From Bacillaceae bacterium (GTDB taxonomy: Bacteria > Bacillota > Bacilli > JACDOE01): a DNA stretch of 64,000 nt. Shown one piece after another: positions 16,657 to 25,073 of this stretch. Each line of letters opens with the position of its first letter. Position 1 is the first letter of the stretch. Below the pieces are notes generated by a model, which made no database searches, was not told the origin of the DNA, and saw only the letters and a program-made list of their open reading frames with translations. The position numbers and the translations under genes were made by a program. The stretch covers positions 124,001 to 188,000 of the forward strand of contig JACDOE010000004.1 in NCBI GenBank assembly GCA_017656255.1. The letters run 5' to 3'.

Positions 16657-17706
16657 TCAGTATCGGTAAAAGATCACATCATGCCAGACGAAAGAAGGGA
16701 ACTCCTTCATCGGGGTAAAACCGGGGGTTTCCGGCTCCCCGCTTTTGAAATACCGAAGCGAGGTACAGGGTGAAACAAACCGCCCCGCATCACTCTGCCA
16801 CTGCAGTTGACATCCTTTAAGAGCACCGGGATCTTCCGCAGACAGAATGCGATAACCGCCTGCCTCATCACGGACGACAAAGTACGCCGTATCCCTCGAC
16901 TCCCCGTATTGAACCTCATCCGTATTTTGCCTGTCAATGTCATGTGTTGCCTGCCCGTATGGCAGAAGGACAAGCCATATATCCGATTTCTTCCCGCCTT
17001 TAATAAAATAGTATCCGTCTGCCCGGTAAACGGTGGTCCCTTCCGGAAAAGTCCCCGTCCGATCGGCCAGCAACACATCTATATCCTGCTGGTTTCGGTA
17101 TGATACGGGTTCAGTCAGTCTTTTTTCAATGGTAAAGGCTTTTTTAAGGAAAACCTTTTTGTCCAGGTCAACACCGGCTTTATGAGCAAAAAAGGGCTGT
17201 CCTTCAATCATCACCAGCTGTTTCCAGTCATCGAGCCAGATCTCAACCTCATCTGATGCCTGGTGGTATTCATTCAGTTCCATCCGTAACAGATTTTTAA
17301 TTCCGGGCGGGACCGTATAATGTTTGCGATCCGAAATCACCATGACCGCATTATCGGAAAAACCGCCTTTCCTACCAGAATAAATGTCGATCGCCATCTC
17401 CGTGAATTCCGCACGATTAACCCTTATATAATATGAATCTCCCTCAAGCATCTGCCGGTCCGGTGGAAATTGTTCCTTTATGAATGATGCTTCTTCAATC
17501 TCCTGCATGATTTTCTTAATCCAGTCCCGGTCACGAATACGGATGATCTCTTCTTGCAACAGGTTTCCGTTTCTTTTTACGATTTCAATTTCCGTCACCG
17601 GGCTGAACAGGTGCGATTGGTCCAGGTTCAGAAAGATTGCGATGAGTAATATGCCGATAATCAATATGATAAATGGCTTCCCCTGACGTAAAGACTCCAT
17701 TGGCAC
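16657..17706 (-). CDS. Unrecognised membrane-anchored protein with a degenerate Rieske-like C-terminus
   Basis: A 349-residue protein with one N-terminal helix (about 11-27) and an extracytoplasmic body; I do not recognise the body. Near the C-terminus, ALKGCQLQW...GRFVSPCTSLRYFKSGEP aligns with the two boxes of Rieske proteins (CTHLGC and CPCHGSxF). The two disulfide cysteines are kept, while all four iron-sulfur ligands are replaced (Gly, Leu, Ser, Thr). It would fold without a cluster. It follows an ECF sigma factor and a DUF4179 protein on the same strand, 41 nt after the latter, and is probably the third gene of that operon. Confidence 0.6.
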   Translation of the reverse strand: MPMESLRQGKPFIILIIGILLIAIFLNLDQSHLFSPVTEIEIVKRNGNLLQEEIIRIRDRDWIKKIMQEIEEASFIKEQFPPDRQMLEGDSYYIRVNRAEFTEMAIDIYSGRKGGFSDNAVMVISDRKHYTVPPGIKNLLRMELNEYHQASDEVEIWLDDWKQLVMIEGQPFFAHKAGVDLDKKVFLKKAFTIEKRLTEPVSYRNQQDIDVLLADRTGTFPEGTTVYRADGYYFIKGGKKSDIWLVLLPYGQATHDIDRQNTDEVQYGESRDTAYFVVRDEAGGYRILSAEDPGALKGCQLQWQSDAGRFVSPCTSLRYFKSGEPETPGFTPMKEFPSFVWHDVIFYRY

Positions 17707-17747
17707 AGCTCCTTTTCTTATGCTTCCTGACCCGCCGTAGTGAACAG

Positions 17748-19091
17748 TTACTTTACTTTTATTTTCGCCGGTTCACCCAGCAGATGCGGATAGTCATTCA
17801 ACCGGAAAGTCAATGGACTGGCGTATGATTCATTTGCCAGCATGATTCCTGATTCTTGCAGCCCGTCATCACTGCGGGTTGAGCCATAGAATGACCGGGT
17901 ATCATGTGTTCTCCCCTCTGCATCTTGAAACTGGTGTTCAAACATATTTAGTGTAAGGCTTTGAAATGACTCATCCATATCCACAAAGAACGTAAGGCCC
18001 ATACCGGTCATTACCACTTTTTTCATTCGCCCGTCTTCCGGGGCTTTTAAGATTTTTTCCTCTTCTAAATCAACCACCACGTCCAGTTGATCTTTCGGCA
18101 GGGCCCGAATCGCACTGAACTGGAGATACAGGGATTCCGGCTTTTTAAAATAATTGCTTTGAAAATAAATAATACGTCGGTGCTCATCCGGGTGGCTCGC
18201 CGTGATACCGTTAATAATCGTACCCCAGGTCTCCCCCGTTTCGTCCACCAGTTCCAGATCTTCAAACCCAAATATTTTATAGGTGTTTTCTTCAGGAAAC
18301 GCAATGTGAACCCCGATACGAGTCGGGAACACTTCCATTTTATCAAAAACAATTTTTTGATTTTCAATGTTGAGGGTCCGGTTCAACTCGTAGGTTTCTT
18401 TCTTCCCTTCAAATTTGGAGTGGTCGATGGTAATCGGAAACTCCCAGGTGGACGGAAGGGTTTCGGCACTCTTGTAGTTAGCCCCTTTCTTAACATGAGC
18501 CCGAAGGGTCATCTTCTCCGGCACAGGCTCGTCGTTAAAATAAAACCTCATTTCATTCGTCCAGCGACCGTTTTCTTTTTCTTGATCCCGAACGGGACGT
18601 GCATAGGACATACTGACCTGCATCTCTTTACCCTGTTCATTCAACAGATCGATCACATAGAGATCGAGATTACCATCGGAGTCATCCGTTTCAATCGTAT
18701 AAAAAACAACCATTTGTTCCTCGTCCACAATCGCCGAATCAAGCGTGATTTTGATGCCATCATGTTCATCTGATACACCGATGGGCTGGACAAATTCATT
18801 TTCGATGGCCGAGACCAGGCCTTTATCAAAACGGACCAGTTCGACAATCTTTTCCATGCCCGGAATGTTGCTGACATAAGCGGCAAAAACGGGAGATACC
18901 CGCACCAGCGTCAGAAACAATAACACCAGGACCGCTGCCGCCACTGTTCCGGTCCATTTCGGCGACACTCTGCGCCGGGATTTGGCCCGCCTCATGCCGT
19001 TTCGAATGGCCACATCAATGGTATCAGGCACTTCCACTGAATCATAGTGCTCTCGTAATCGGTTTAACTCATGGTCTATCCGGTCATTCAC
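17748..19091 (-). CDS. DUF4179 domain protein, probable anti-sigma factor
   Basis: A 447-residue single-pass membrane protein: about 43 cytosolic residues rich in Arg, a helix at about 46-66 (GTVAAAVLVLLFLTLVRV), then a large external beta-rich domain. The layout matches DUF4179 proteins, which are commonly encoded next to ECF sigma factors and are thought to hold them at the membrane. Its ATG overlaps the sigma gene by 8 nt, which is strong context for a sigma/anti-sigma pair. The signal sensed outside is unknown. Confidence 0.8.
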   Translation of the reverse strand: MNDRIDHELNRLREHYDSVEVPDTIDVAIRNGMRRAKSRRRVSPKWTGTVAAAVLVLLFLTLVRVSPVFAAYVSNIPGMEKIVELVRFDKGLVSAIENEFVQPIGVSDEHDGIKITLDSAIVDEEQMVVFYTIETDDSDGNLDLYVIDLLNEQGKEMQVSMSYARPVRDQEKENGRWTNEMRFYFNDEPVPEKMTLRAHVKKGANYKSAETLPSTWEFPITIDHSKFEGKKETYELNRTLNIENQKIVFDKMEVFPTRIGVHIAFPEENTYKIFGFEDLELVDETGETWGTIINGITASHPDEHRRIIYFQSNYFKKPESLYLQFSAIRALPKDQLDVVVDLEEEKILKAPEDGRMKKVVMTGMGLTFFVDMDESFQSLTLNMFEHQFQDAEGRTHDTRSFYGSTRSDDGLQESGIMLANESYASPLTFRLNDYPHLLGEPAKIKVK

Positions 19092-19611
19092 GTGGCGTTC
19101 CTCCTTTCTCGCCCAGTTCTCTTCTGAGAAACTGCAACCCTTTGTTCAGCCAGGTTTTGATCGTCCCCTCGGGGTGATCCAGCACCTGTGCGATCTCTTT
19201 AATTTTAAAATCCTGAAAATATTTGAGAATAATGACCTGTTTGACCTGTTCATCCAGTTGATCGACCGCCTGCTGTATCTCAATGATCTCAAAATCACCC
19301 TGGTTTCGTGGATGATCATTGTTTGTTATATCGGAAAGGGGGGTGACGTGTTTCCTTTTTCGAAGCTCATTGTTACAATAATTGATCATAATTCGGACCA
19401 GCCAGGTTCCGGCGTACTCGGGTTGTTTGACCCGCCGAATGTTTCGATAGGCCCGAAACGTCACTTCCTGAATGGCGTCCAGCGCATCCTGTTCGTTCTT
19501 GAAGTAGGCATACGCGATGCGGTACAGTTGTTCCCGGCGAGCGTGAACAAAGGAATAGAACGCCTGTTCATCCCCCTTTTTTGCCCTGATAACCAGCATT
19601 TCTTCATTCAC
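19084..19611 (-). CDS. ECF-type RNA polymerase sigma factor
   Basis: A roughly 175-residue sigma-70 family protein with only regions 2 and 4. Region 2 contains YRIAYAYFKNEQDALDAIQE, and region 4 ends in DHPEGTIKTWLNKGLQFL, the helix-turn-helix for the -35 element. The chosen start is GTG (VNEEMLVI), six bases after GGGAGAGG; an ATG ten codons upstream has no binding site and lies where an ECF-type promoter would place the transcript start. It overlaps the DUF4179 gene, its probable anti-sigma factor. Confidence 0.88.
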   Translation of the reverse strand: MNEEMLVIRAKKGDEQAFYSFVHARREQLYRIAYAYFKNEQDALDAIQEVTFRAYRNIRRVKQPEYAGTWLVRIMINYCNNELRKRKHVTPLSDITNNDHPRNQGDFEIIEIQQAVDQLDEQVKQVIILKYFQDFKIKEIAQVLDHPEGTIKTWLNKGLQFLRRELGEKGGTPRE

Positions 19612-19643
19612 ACGGATCCTCTCCCGTCTCTTTCTACCCATTA

Positions 19644-19669
19644 GACACGGGAAATCGTGAAAAAGTTTT
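19644..19669 (-). promoter_or_regulatory. ECF-type promoter, possibly autoregulatory
   Basis: On the minus strand AAAACTTTTT is followed 15 nt after its AAAAC by CGTGTC, close to the GAAAC/CGTC layout of ECF promoters. It would start transcription about 30 nt before the GTG start of the sigma gene. The -35 lacks the usual G, so this is tentative. Confidence 0.35.
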
Positions 19670-19764
19670 ATTTTTTTAAAATTAGATTATAGATTGAAAA
19701 TGGTATGTTACGATGTGAGCAGATGGGTATCGTGGTTATCTATTTTTTTATAGGAGGCATCATT

Positions 19765-20286
19765 ATGAAACGTGTTGTTATGATCTCTTTACTCCTGTTG
19801 CTTGCACTTTCACTGGTTACAGGCTGTATGAATCGTGTAGGGGATACAGCATACAGGGCGTTAACCCAGGAAGAAATTGACCGGTTTGTCCGGGAAGAGC
19901 ATATTGAACCACTGTCCATTGAAACCGCTGCTGATACAACTGTTATTTTGCATGACAGGGGGATCTATTACCTGTCCAAACATAATGATCAACTGATCAA
20001 AAACCATTCACAGTGGGGAAGTACCGGCAGAAAAGTCAAAACTGGGATGACCCGCACGGGTAGCCCTCATGTGTTTGTGATAATCAATGATGAAACTTTG
20101 TTAAAAGACGCCTATCTGGTGGAAGCGGTTTTTGGGGATGGAAACAGTGTATCCGAGTTGACGAAAGGGAATCGGGGATTTGTGTTGTTTTATGATAAGA
20201 ATCAAACAAATTTAAGTATACGCGGCAATTGGGAATTAAACATTTATGATGAGAAAGAAGAGGTTATTTATTATGACACATTTTAG
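19765..20286 (+). CDS. Putative lipoprotein
   Basis: A 173-residue protein with a clear type II signal peptide: MKRVV, a leucine-rich core, and lipobox LVTGC with the lipidated Cys21. The mature part is hydrophilic, beta-rich and has no further cysteine. I do not recognise a family. The start is ATG seven bases after AGGAGG. It lies divergently from the ECF sigma operon and could be a member of its regulon, but nothing in the sequence proves that. Confidence 0.7.
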   Translation: MKRVVMISLLLLLALSLVTGCMNRVGDTAYRALTQEEIDRFVREEHIEPLSIETAADTTVILHDRGIYYLSKHNDQLIKNHSQWGSTGRKVKTGMTRTGSPHVFVIINDETLLKDAYLVEAVFGDGNSVSELTKGNRGFVLFYDKNQTNLSIRGNWELNIYDEKEEVIYYDTF

Positions 20287-20393
20287 CTTTCTCAATGGAG
20301 GAACGATACCAGAGGCAGACAGGTTTGTTGAGTCTTGTTTATTGTCCATGTGTTAAAGTTGTCCCCATCTCGAACTCCGACAGCTTTTTGAGA

Positions 20394-20399
20394 TATAAT
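20394..20399 (+). promoter_or_regulatory. Possible -10 element for the selenoprotein gene
   Basis: TATAAT lies 40 nt before the ATG of the glutaredoxin-like gene. No good -35 is visible at 17 nt. The ten bases CATCCTTACA that follow in the 5' UTR (20411-20420) equal the right half of the Crp/Fnr operator at 9259, but the left half is absent. Confidence 0.35.
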
Positions 20400-20438
20400 G
20401 CAGACAAAGACATCCTTACAAAAAGGAGTGACATCGTG

Positions 20439-20711
20439 ATGGCCAAACCAAACGTCACCGTCTATACAAGGCCCACCTGAACAGACTGCCATGCGCTGAA
20501 AGAGTTTCTTTCACATCACCAGATAGAATTTCAAGAAATTGATCTCGGCACTCAACCTGAAAAAGAGGACGAATTGAAACAGAAAACCGGAACCCTTATT
20601 GTTCCGGCTATTGTGGTAGAGCAGCGTACATTTCTGGGACTTTTTAATAAAAGTAACGTTTTCATCGGCTTTGAACAGAACAGGTCTGAAATTGAAGCCC
20701 TGTTGCTGTAA
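20439..20711 (+). CDS. Glutaredoxin-like selenoprotein (in-frame TGA as selenocysteine)
   Basis: A 90-residue thioredoxin-fold protein if the TGA at 20478-20480 is read through. The sequence begins MAKPNVTVYTRPT-U-TDC: strand 1, then a U-x-x-C motif (U14, C17) at the exact place of the glutaredoxin CxxC. After it come HALKEFLSHHQIEFQEIDL, the cis-Pro in IVPAIVV, and FIGFEQNRSEIEALLL, the usual glutaredoxin end. The start is ATG behind AAGGAG. A SECIS-like hairpin begins 16 nt after the TGA. Conventional gene finders would miss it or call a 14-residue stub. It should be a thiol-disulfide reductase with high reactivity; the downstream neighbour is a YbaK-type deacylase. A TGT-to-TGA mutation or sequencing error is the alternative. 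Confidence 0.8.
20491..20516 (+). promoter_or_regulatory. Bacterial SECIS-like hairpin
   Basis: Upper stem UGAAAG/CUUUCA (6 bp) closes the 5-nt loop AGUUU; below it a 3-nt bulge (CGC) and a short AUG/CAU stem. The loop G is the second loop base and lies 23 nt after the UGA. This meets the published bacterial SECIS criteria: apical loop of 3-14 nt with a G in its first two bases, 16-37 nt from the UGA. Confidence 0.65.
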
Positions 20712-20748
20712 AGGAACGTTTATCCGATGAATGAAACGAGAGGTTCAT

Positions 20749-21195
20749 ATGATTCCAATAAAATCTTGTCTGGAAAACACTTCTTTCTCATACGAACTGA
20801 TTAACCATGACACTCCCATCCGCTCGGCTCAGGAAGGGGCGGACATCTTTGGGATTGAGATCGGCCAGACCGCCCCGGCACTCATCGTCAAAAAAGATAC
20901 CGAATTCTTGGGGCTCATCGTATCGGGAGGGCACCCGAAGACCGATTTTAAACAAGTAGCGGCACAACTGGGATGTTCAAGCCTGAAACTGGCAAATCCG
21001 AATGAAGTCAAACAGGTGACCGGTTTCGAGCCGGGAAATGTTCCCCTGATCGGGCTAACGATACCCTGTGCCGTTGATCAACGACTTCTGGCCTATTCGT
21101 TTGTCTACGGCGGAACCGGGAACCCAACCTGCACCTTAAAAATAGAGCCGAAGGCGTTGCTTGAACTGAATCAGGTGATCACCACGCTAAAATGA
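20749..21195 (+). CDS. YbaK/EbsC family aminoacyl-tRNA deacylase
   Basis: A 148-residue YbaK/ProX-type editing protein. Members hydrolyse mischarged tRNA, classically Cys-tRNA(Pro). Typical strands are seen: HDTPIRSAQEGADIFGIE, LIVSGGHPKTDFKQVAAQLG, and TGFEPGNVPLIGL. The start is ATG (MIPIKSCL) five bases after GAGAGG; a longer form begins six codons earlier. It starts 37 nt after the selenoprotein gene and overlaps the next gene by four bases, so the three are likely one transcript. Substrate specificity is not determined from sequence. Confidence 0.85.
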   Translation: MIPIKSCLENTSFSYELINHDTPIRSAQEGADIFGIEIGQTAPALIVKKDTEFLGLIVSGGHPKTDFKQVAAQLGCSSLKLANPNEVKQVTGFEPGNVPLIGLTIPCAVDQRLLAYSFVYGGTGNPTCTLKIEPKALLELNQVITTLK

Positions 21196-21911
21196 ACGCT
21201 ATTTCAAATTATCATGACACGACAGAGAGGCGAGTCGATATGACCCGAACATTAACCTTTCATCCGGAAGATAAACAACTGCAAACACTGATCACATCTG
21301 ATCCGCAACTGGGCAAGTTGATCACAACGGTGGGACCGTATTCCCTTACGCTGCAGCAGAACTATTTTGAAGAGTTGTGTAAAAAAATCATTGGTCAGCA
21401 ACTTTCGGTCAGAGCTGCAGGGACCATCTGGAGCCGGGTATCGAGCCTGTACACCAATTGTAATCCGGACGCCATCATGGCAGTGTCGGAAACGGATCTG
21501 AGAAAAGCCGGCGTATCCCGTCCGAAAATCGTATATCTGCGGGATCTGGCTGAGAAAGTTGCCGGAGGCGAACTGGAATTAGAAATACTGGATCAACTGG
21601 AGGATGAAAAGGTGATTGAGGTCCTGACCGGGGTCAAGGGAATCGGGCGCTGGACCGCAGAAATGTTTTTGATCTTTTCCCTTGGCAGACTCAATGTGTT
21701 CTCCCATGCCGATGTCGGATTACAGAGAGCGGTCAAATGGCTCTACCGCACGGAAACAATGGAACCTTCCCTTTGTGAAAATTGGTCGCCTTATAAAACG
21801 ATGGCTTCTTTATATTTGTGGGAAATTATCAACCGCGATTATATTCACCAGTATGCGGATATCGATGAATTGACCGGGGCGTCCCAGCGTAACATGAGAT
21901 CAAAATTTTGA
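21192..21911 (+). CDS. DNA-3-methyladenine glycosylase (AlkA/HhH-GPD type)
   Basis: A 239-residue base-excision glycosylase. The helix-hairpin-helix LTGVKGIGRWTAEMF is followed by the catalytic Asp in FSHADVGLQRAV; IIGQQLSVRAAGTI is the conserved helix before it. It removes alkylated purines from DNA. No iron-sulfur cysteines are present, so it is not an endonuclease III. The ATGA overlap with the YbaK-like gene supports the first ATG, though a second ATG 16 codons in has its own GAGAGG. Confidence 0.9.
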   Translation: MNAISNYHDTTERRVDMTRTLTFHPEDKQLQTLITSDPQLGKLITTVGPYSLTLQQNYFEELCKKIIGQQLSVRAAGTIWSRVSSLYTNCNPDAIMAVSETDLRKAGVSRPKIVYLRDLAEKVAGGELELEILDQLEDEKVIEVLTGVKGIGRWTAEMFLIFSLGRLNVFSHADVGLQRAVKWLYRTETMEPSLCENWSPYKTMASLYLWEIINRDYIHQYADIDELTGASQRNMRSKF

Positions 21912-21996
21912 TCTTCTTTATCGAACATATGTTTGTTATACTGTTCATAGACACTTGAACAGGGACGCCTGCATAGAGGCAGGAGTGGCGATAAAG

Positions 21997-23469
21997 ATGC
22001 TGACACAAAAAAGAGCACTGGGTAAATATGCAACACCGATTAAAACCGTCGATTATATGGTAGACAAAGTTCTTGAGCATATTGCCGACATCAACCATCC
22101 TGTTATTCTGGACCCGGCCGTGGGAGACGGTGTCTTTGTCGATCGTTTGATACATAAGGGCATTGATCCGTCTTTTATCCATGCCTTTGATATTGATCCT
22201 GAAGTAGTGGAAAAGAACCGGCACCGTTTACCCCTTATCACGATACAGGACTTTCTCCTCGCTGATGCATCTCAATATGATGTCATAATCGGAAACCCGC
22301 CCTATAAATCCAAAAGACAGAGTTCCTATATCAAAGCAAACAGACTGAGACTGGAAAAACAGTTTGCGGAGATCGGGGTACAAAACCTCTACGCCATGTT
22401 TATTTATCAGGCTTTTCAACAGTTAAAAGAAGGCGGTTTATTATGTTTTATCGTCCAGGACTCTTTCTTGACCAATGTCTATTACACAAAATTTCGCCGT
22501 TTTTTGCTGGATAACAGCCTGATCAAAGAAATCCTGCTTGCGCCGCGTGATCTGTTTCACCATACCGATGCTGATGTCCGAACCGCGATCCTGACGCTGG
22601 AGAAATGTACCGGCAAGGAAAACGAAGATATGAGAAGAAACAACGTGATGCGGCTGGTTGACCGTCTTCAGGATGAAGATGAATATGATCACCCGCCGGA
22701 TAACAAAGTCCAGCTTTGCCGGCAGAATTACTTTTGCCAGATGGAACATTACAATTTCTTTGTGAATGTTCCATTAAGCGTCATTCATACAACACTTGAA
22801 ACCCCGTTAAAACTGGGGGACGTGACGGAGGGTGGTACCGGTATTTCAACGGGACATGACGCCCGGTTTTTAAGGAAAGCGGATGACATACCGGAGAATG
22901 AACAGGGCAACTGGGTCCCTTTTTACAAGAATGGCGGCAAAAAGGATGCGTGGTATTACGAGACCCCTTATCGCATTCACAAAGACTGGCAAACACCGAG
23001 TACGATATATCGTGATTTTATGGCACGCAATGCGTCCTGCTATTTTCGAGAAGGTATTACCTGCTCGTCGATGGGAATCGAGTTCTCCGCTGCGTACCTG
23101 CCGGAAGGCTGTTTGTTCGGGGTTAACGCCAATCTGTTTACCAGAAATCGTGATGATCTGTTTTATATACTGGCCTTTTTAAACAGTCATCTGGCCAAAT
23201 ATATTCTGCGTGCCGTATTTAATCGGACCAATATGATAACGGCCGGTTATGTGAAACGGCTTCCGTATATTGAACCGGATCGGGTAATAAAACAGGAAGT
23301 GGTCCGGATCTCGAAGTATCTGGTGGAACAACGGATGAAGGACCGGGAGTTTCCCTATGCACGATACCAGAAGAAGATTGACCGGTTGTTTTATGAGATT
23401 TATCAGATTCCCGAGGAAGATCGACCGGTGATTGATGTGTTTTGTGAAGGGATGTTTGAGCGGTTATAG
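21997..23469 (+). CDS. Solitary type II-like adenine-N6 DNA methyltransferase
   Basis: A 490-residue N6-adenine methyltransferase of the TaqI/Eco57I kind. Motif I is DPAVGDGVF (39-47), the catalytic motif is NPPY (100-103, IIGNPPYKSK), and the C-terminal part (LAFLNSHLAKYIL) resembles the TaqI-like target-recognition domain. No restriction endonuclease gene is adjacent on either side, so it is an orphan methylase or a fused enzyme whose nuclease I cannot see. The start is the ATG of MLTQKRALG behind AGGAG; an earlier TTG frame is less likely. The two unrecognised membrane-protein genes follow. Confidence 0.8.
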   Translation: MLTQKRALGKYATPIKTVDYMVDKVLEHIADINHPVILDPAVGDGVFVDRLIHKGIDPSFIHAFDIDPEVVEKNRHRLPLITIQDFLLADASQYDVIIGNPPYKSKRQSSYIKANRLRLEKQFAEIGVQNLYAMFIYQAFQQLKEGGLLCFIVQDSFLTNVYYTKFRRFLLDNSLIKEILLAPRDLFHHTDADVRTAILTLEKCTGKENEDMRRNNVMRLVDRLQDEDEYDHPPDNKVQLCRQNYFCQMEHYNFFVNVPLSVIHTTLETPLKLGDVTEGGTGISTGHDARFLRKADDIPENEQGNWVPFYKNGGKKDAWYYETPYRIHKDWQTPSTIYRDFMARNASCYFREGITCSSMGIEFSAAYLPEGCLFGVNANLFTRNRDDLFYILAFLNSHLAKYILRAVFNRTNMITAGYVKRLPYIEPDRVIKQEVVRISKYLVEQRMKDREFPYARYQKKIDRLFYEIYQIPEEDRPVIDVFCEGMFERL

Positions 23470-23545
23470 GATTGGGAATCTAATAATCCGTATGTATCAT
23501 GAAACTTTTTCCTTTTTTATGACGTTTAATAAAATGGTGATCATA

Positions 23546-24358
23546 TTGAAAAAAACAACGCTTTATCTGGCAATAGCCGTTGTCCTGGCTATTCTGGCAG
23601 GAAATTTCATATATTTTCAGTCCCAGCAACTTTCTTCTCCCATTATGCTGAAGCATTACTATGATTTACCTTTGGATCCAGAGGTCCGGTTTGAACTCCA
23701 TTATCTTGTCAATCGTGATGAAGAAATGGATATTTCTTGGATCTCCATTCCGGGTTTAGACTATGTCCAAACCATAAATGACTATCAGGGATCCGGACAA
23801 TCCTTCCGCCATCACAAGCTTAAATCGGTGATGGTCGTGATTAATGGTGACTTGCTAAAACAAAACAACGGCAATCAGGATCAGTGGATTTTCACAGAGG
23901 TGACCGCCCATTTAACAAATGGTAATACCAAAACATTTCCAGTAGGAAAGGTTGTTATAACTGAATTCAAGGAAAGTCCACTAAAATTTAAAGCCACGGG
24001 AAGTTCAACGGATGGCACCGGTTTCAGAGTACTGGAAGCAGAAGAGGAGCTGGACATTCAACAGGTTGAGATCCCATTTTCAGAACAACTGCTTCCGGAT
24101 TTAAAGGTTCTCATTGATCAACAGCCTTACACAGAGGATTTACTGCCTATCAAACTTAAAAAAGGGGATCTAATAGAAGTTAATCATCAGTTTTCCTTTG
24201 ACGAGACCAATTCTAGCCGCCTCCATTATTATGATTCACACATTTATTTGATGGGTAGGACAGCAGGCGGTGAAGCGTTTAAAAGAGGTGCCAATATCCA
24301 TTTTAGACCGTATTTAAGTCAGAAGGATGTTAATCAATTGGTCGAACAGGCAAGGTGA
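23546..24358 (+). CDS. Unrecognised membrane-anchored extracytoplasmic protein
   Basis: A 270-residue protein with Lys-Lys, one helix (about 5-25, LYLAIAVVLAILAGNFIYF) and a hydrophilic beta-rich body of about 240 residues without cysteine. I do not recognise a family. The start is uncertain: TTG with GGTGA five bases upstream is preferred, while ATGs at 23519 and 23534 give 9 and 4 extra residues. It overlaps the next membrane protein's upstream region and is probably co-translated with it. The DNA is AT-richer than that of the core genes. Confidence 0.6.
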   Translation: MKKTTLYLAIAVVLAILAGNFIYFQSQQLSSPIMLKHYYDLPLDPEVRFELHYLVNRDEEMDISWISIPGLDYVQTINDYQGSGQSFRHHKLKSVMVVINGDLLKQNNGNQDQWIFTEVTAHLTNGNTKTFPVGKVVITEFKESPLKFKATGSSTDGTGFRVLEAEEELDIQQVEIPFSEQLLPDLKVLIDQQPYTEDLLPIKLKKGDLIEVNHQFSFDETNSSRLHYYDSHIYLMGRTAGGEAFKRGANIHFRPYLSQKDVNQLVEQAR

Positions 24359-24366
24359 GAATAAAA

Positions 24367-24960
24367 ATGTCCAATATGCCGAAAGCCTTTCATCAGCTCT
24401 TTTGGGGATTTCTGATGGTTCTTATCGATATTTTTCTCTTTCGCCTTGATTTGTTTCCGGATTTTGTCGGATTCCTTATTATTCATGCAGGTCTCAGGAA
24501 GTTGGAGCTTCGGGATCGGGAGTTTGTGATTGCGAAAAAATGGACCACGGCACTTGTGTTTTTATCTTTTCCGGCCCTCTATCAATTTTCACCCAATGTG
24601 TTAAATGGTATTGTTCTGTCTAATAGGCTCTGGTTAAGTATTACTTTTTCTATCGTTCTCGGGTTGATGCACCTAATTCTCGTTTATTATATCGTCAAGG
24701 GTATGATTCATCTGGTAGAAAGTGAGAAACAGACGCTGGCTAGAAAAAGCGAAAAGAGATTAAACTTTTATGTGGGTGGAATTCTAGTTTCACTTGTTAT
24801 TCTTACGTTTATATTTAATGTGCCGGAGCAAATTGGAGCTTTTCTTCTTATTGGATCTTCGGTGATCTCACTTATCGTGGAAATCAGCTTTCTTGTTTTA
24901 TTAAAGGAATATCAACGCCTGTATCAAGTAGAAAAGGCAGTTTCTAATATTCAGCAATAA
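24367..24960 (+). CDS. Unrecognised polytopic membrane protein
   Basis: A 197-residue protein with about five hydrophobic segments (near 10-40, 62-80, 88-115, 140-156, 165-185) and a basic cytosolic loop (KQTLARKSEKR). No family is recognised. The start is ATG (MSNMPKAF) seven bases after AGGTGAG, nine bases past the stop of the preceding anchored protein, so the two are probably one operon and may form a complex. A hairpin follows that ends transcription from the opposite strand. Confidence 0.6.
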   Translation: MSNMPKAFHQLFWGFLMVLIDIFLFRLDLFPDFVGFLIIHAGLRKLELRDREFVIAKKWTTALVFLSFPALYQFSPNVLNGIVLSNRLWLSITFSIVLGLMHLILVYYIVKGMIHLVESEKQTLARKSEKRLNFYVGGILVSLVILTFIFNVPEQIGAFLLIGSSVISLIVEISFLVLLKEYQRLYQVEKAVSNIQQ

Positions 24961-25001
24961 AAAAAGAACCTTCAATCCAGCGATAGATTAAAGGTTCTGT
25001 G
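24958..25001 (-). terminator. Intrinsic terminator of mqo
   Basis: AGAACCTT and AAGGTTCT arms, extended by AATC/GATT, form a long hairpin followed on the minus strand by TTTTTTTATTG. It lies 73 nt after the mqo stop and may also end the plus-strand membrane-protein operon. Confidence 0.75.
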
Positions 25002-25073
25002 TCATTCCCGATGCTAATCTATTATTCCTTCATTTAACTAAATTCAATTTAGTCACTGTTTTTTCACTCATGA

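Noticed and set aside
20295-20480. A 61-residue protein ending at the TGA of the selenoprotein gene
   Set aside because: Its upstream part has no recognisable sequence, and the true start with an AAGGAG site lies at 20439. The reading is an artefact of treating TGA as a stop.
21997-23469. A complete restriction-modification system
   Set aside because: No nuclease-like gene is adjacent, and the neighbours are a glycosylase and membrane proteins.
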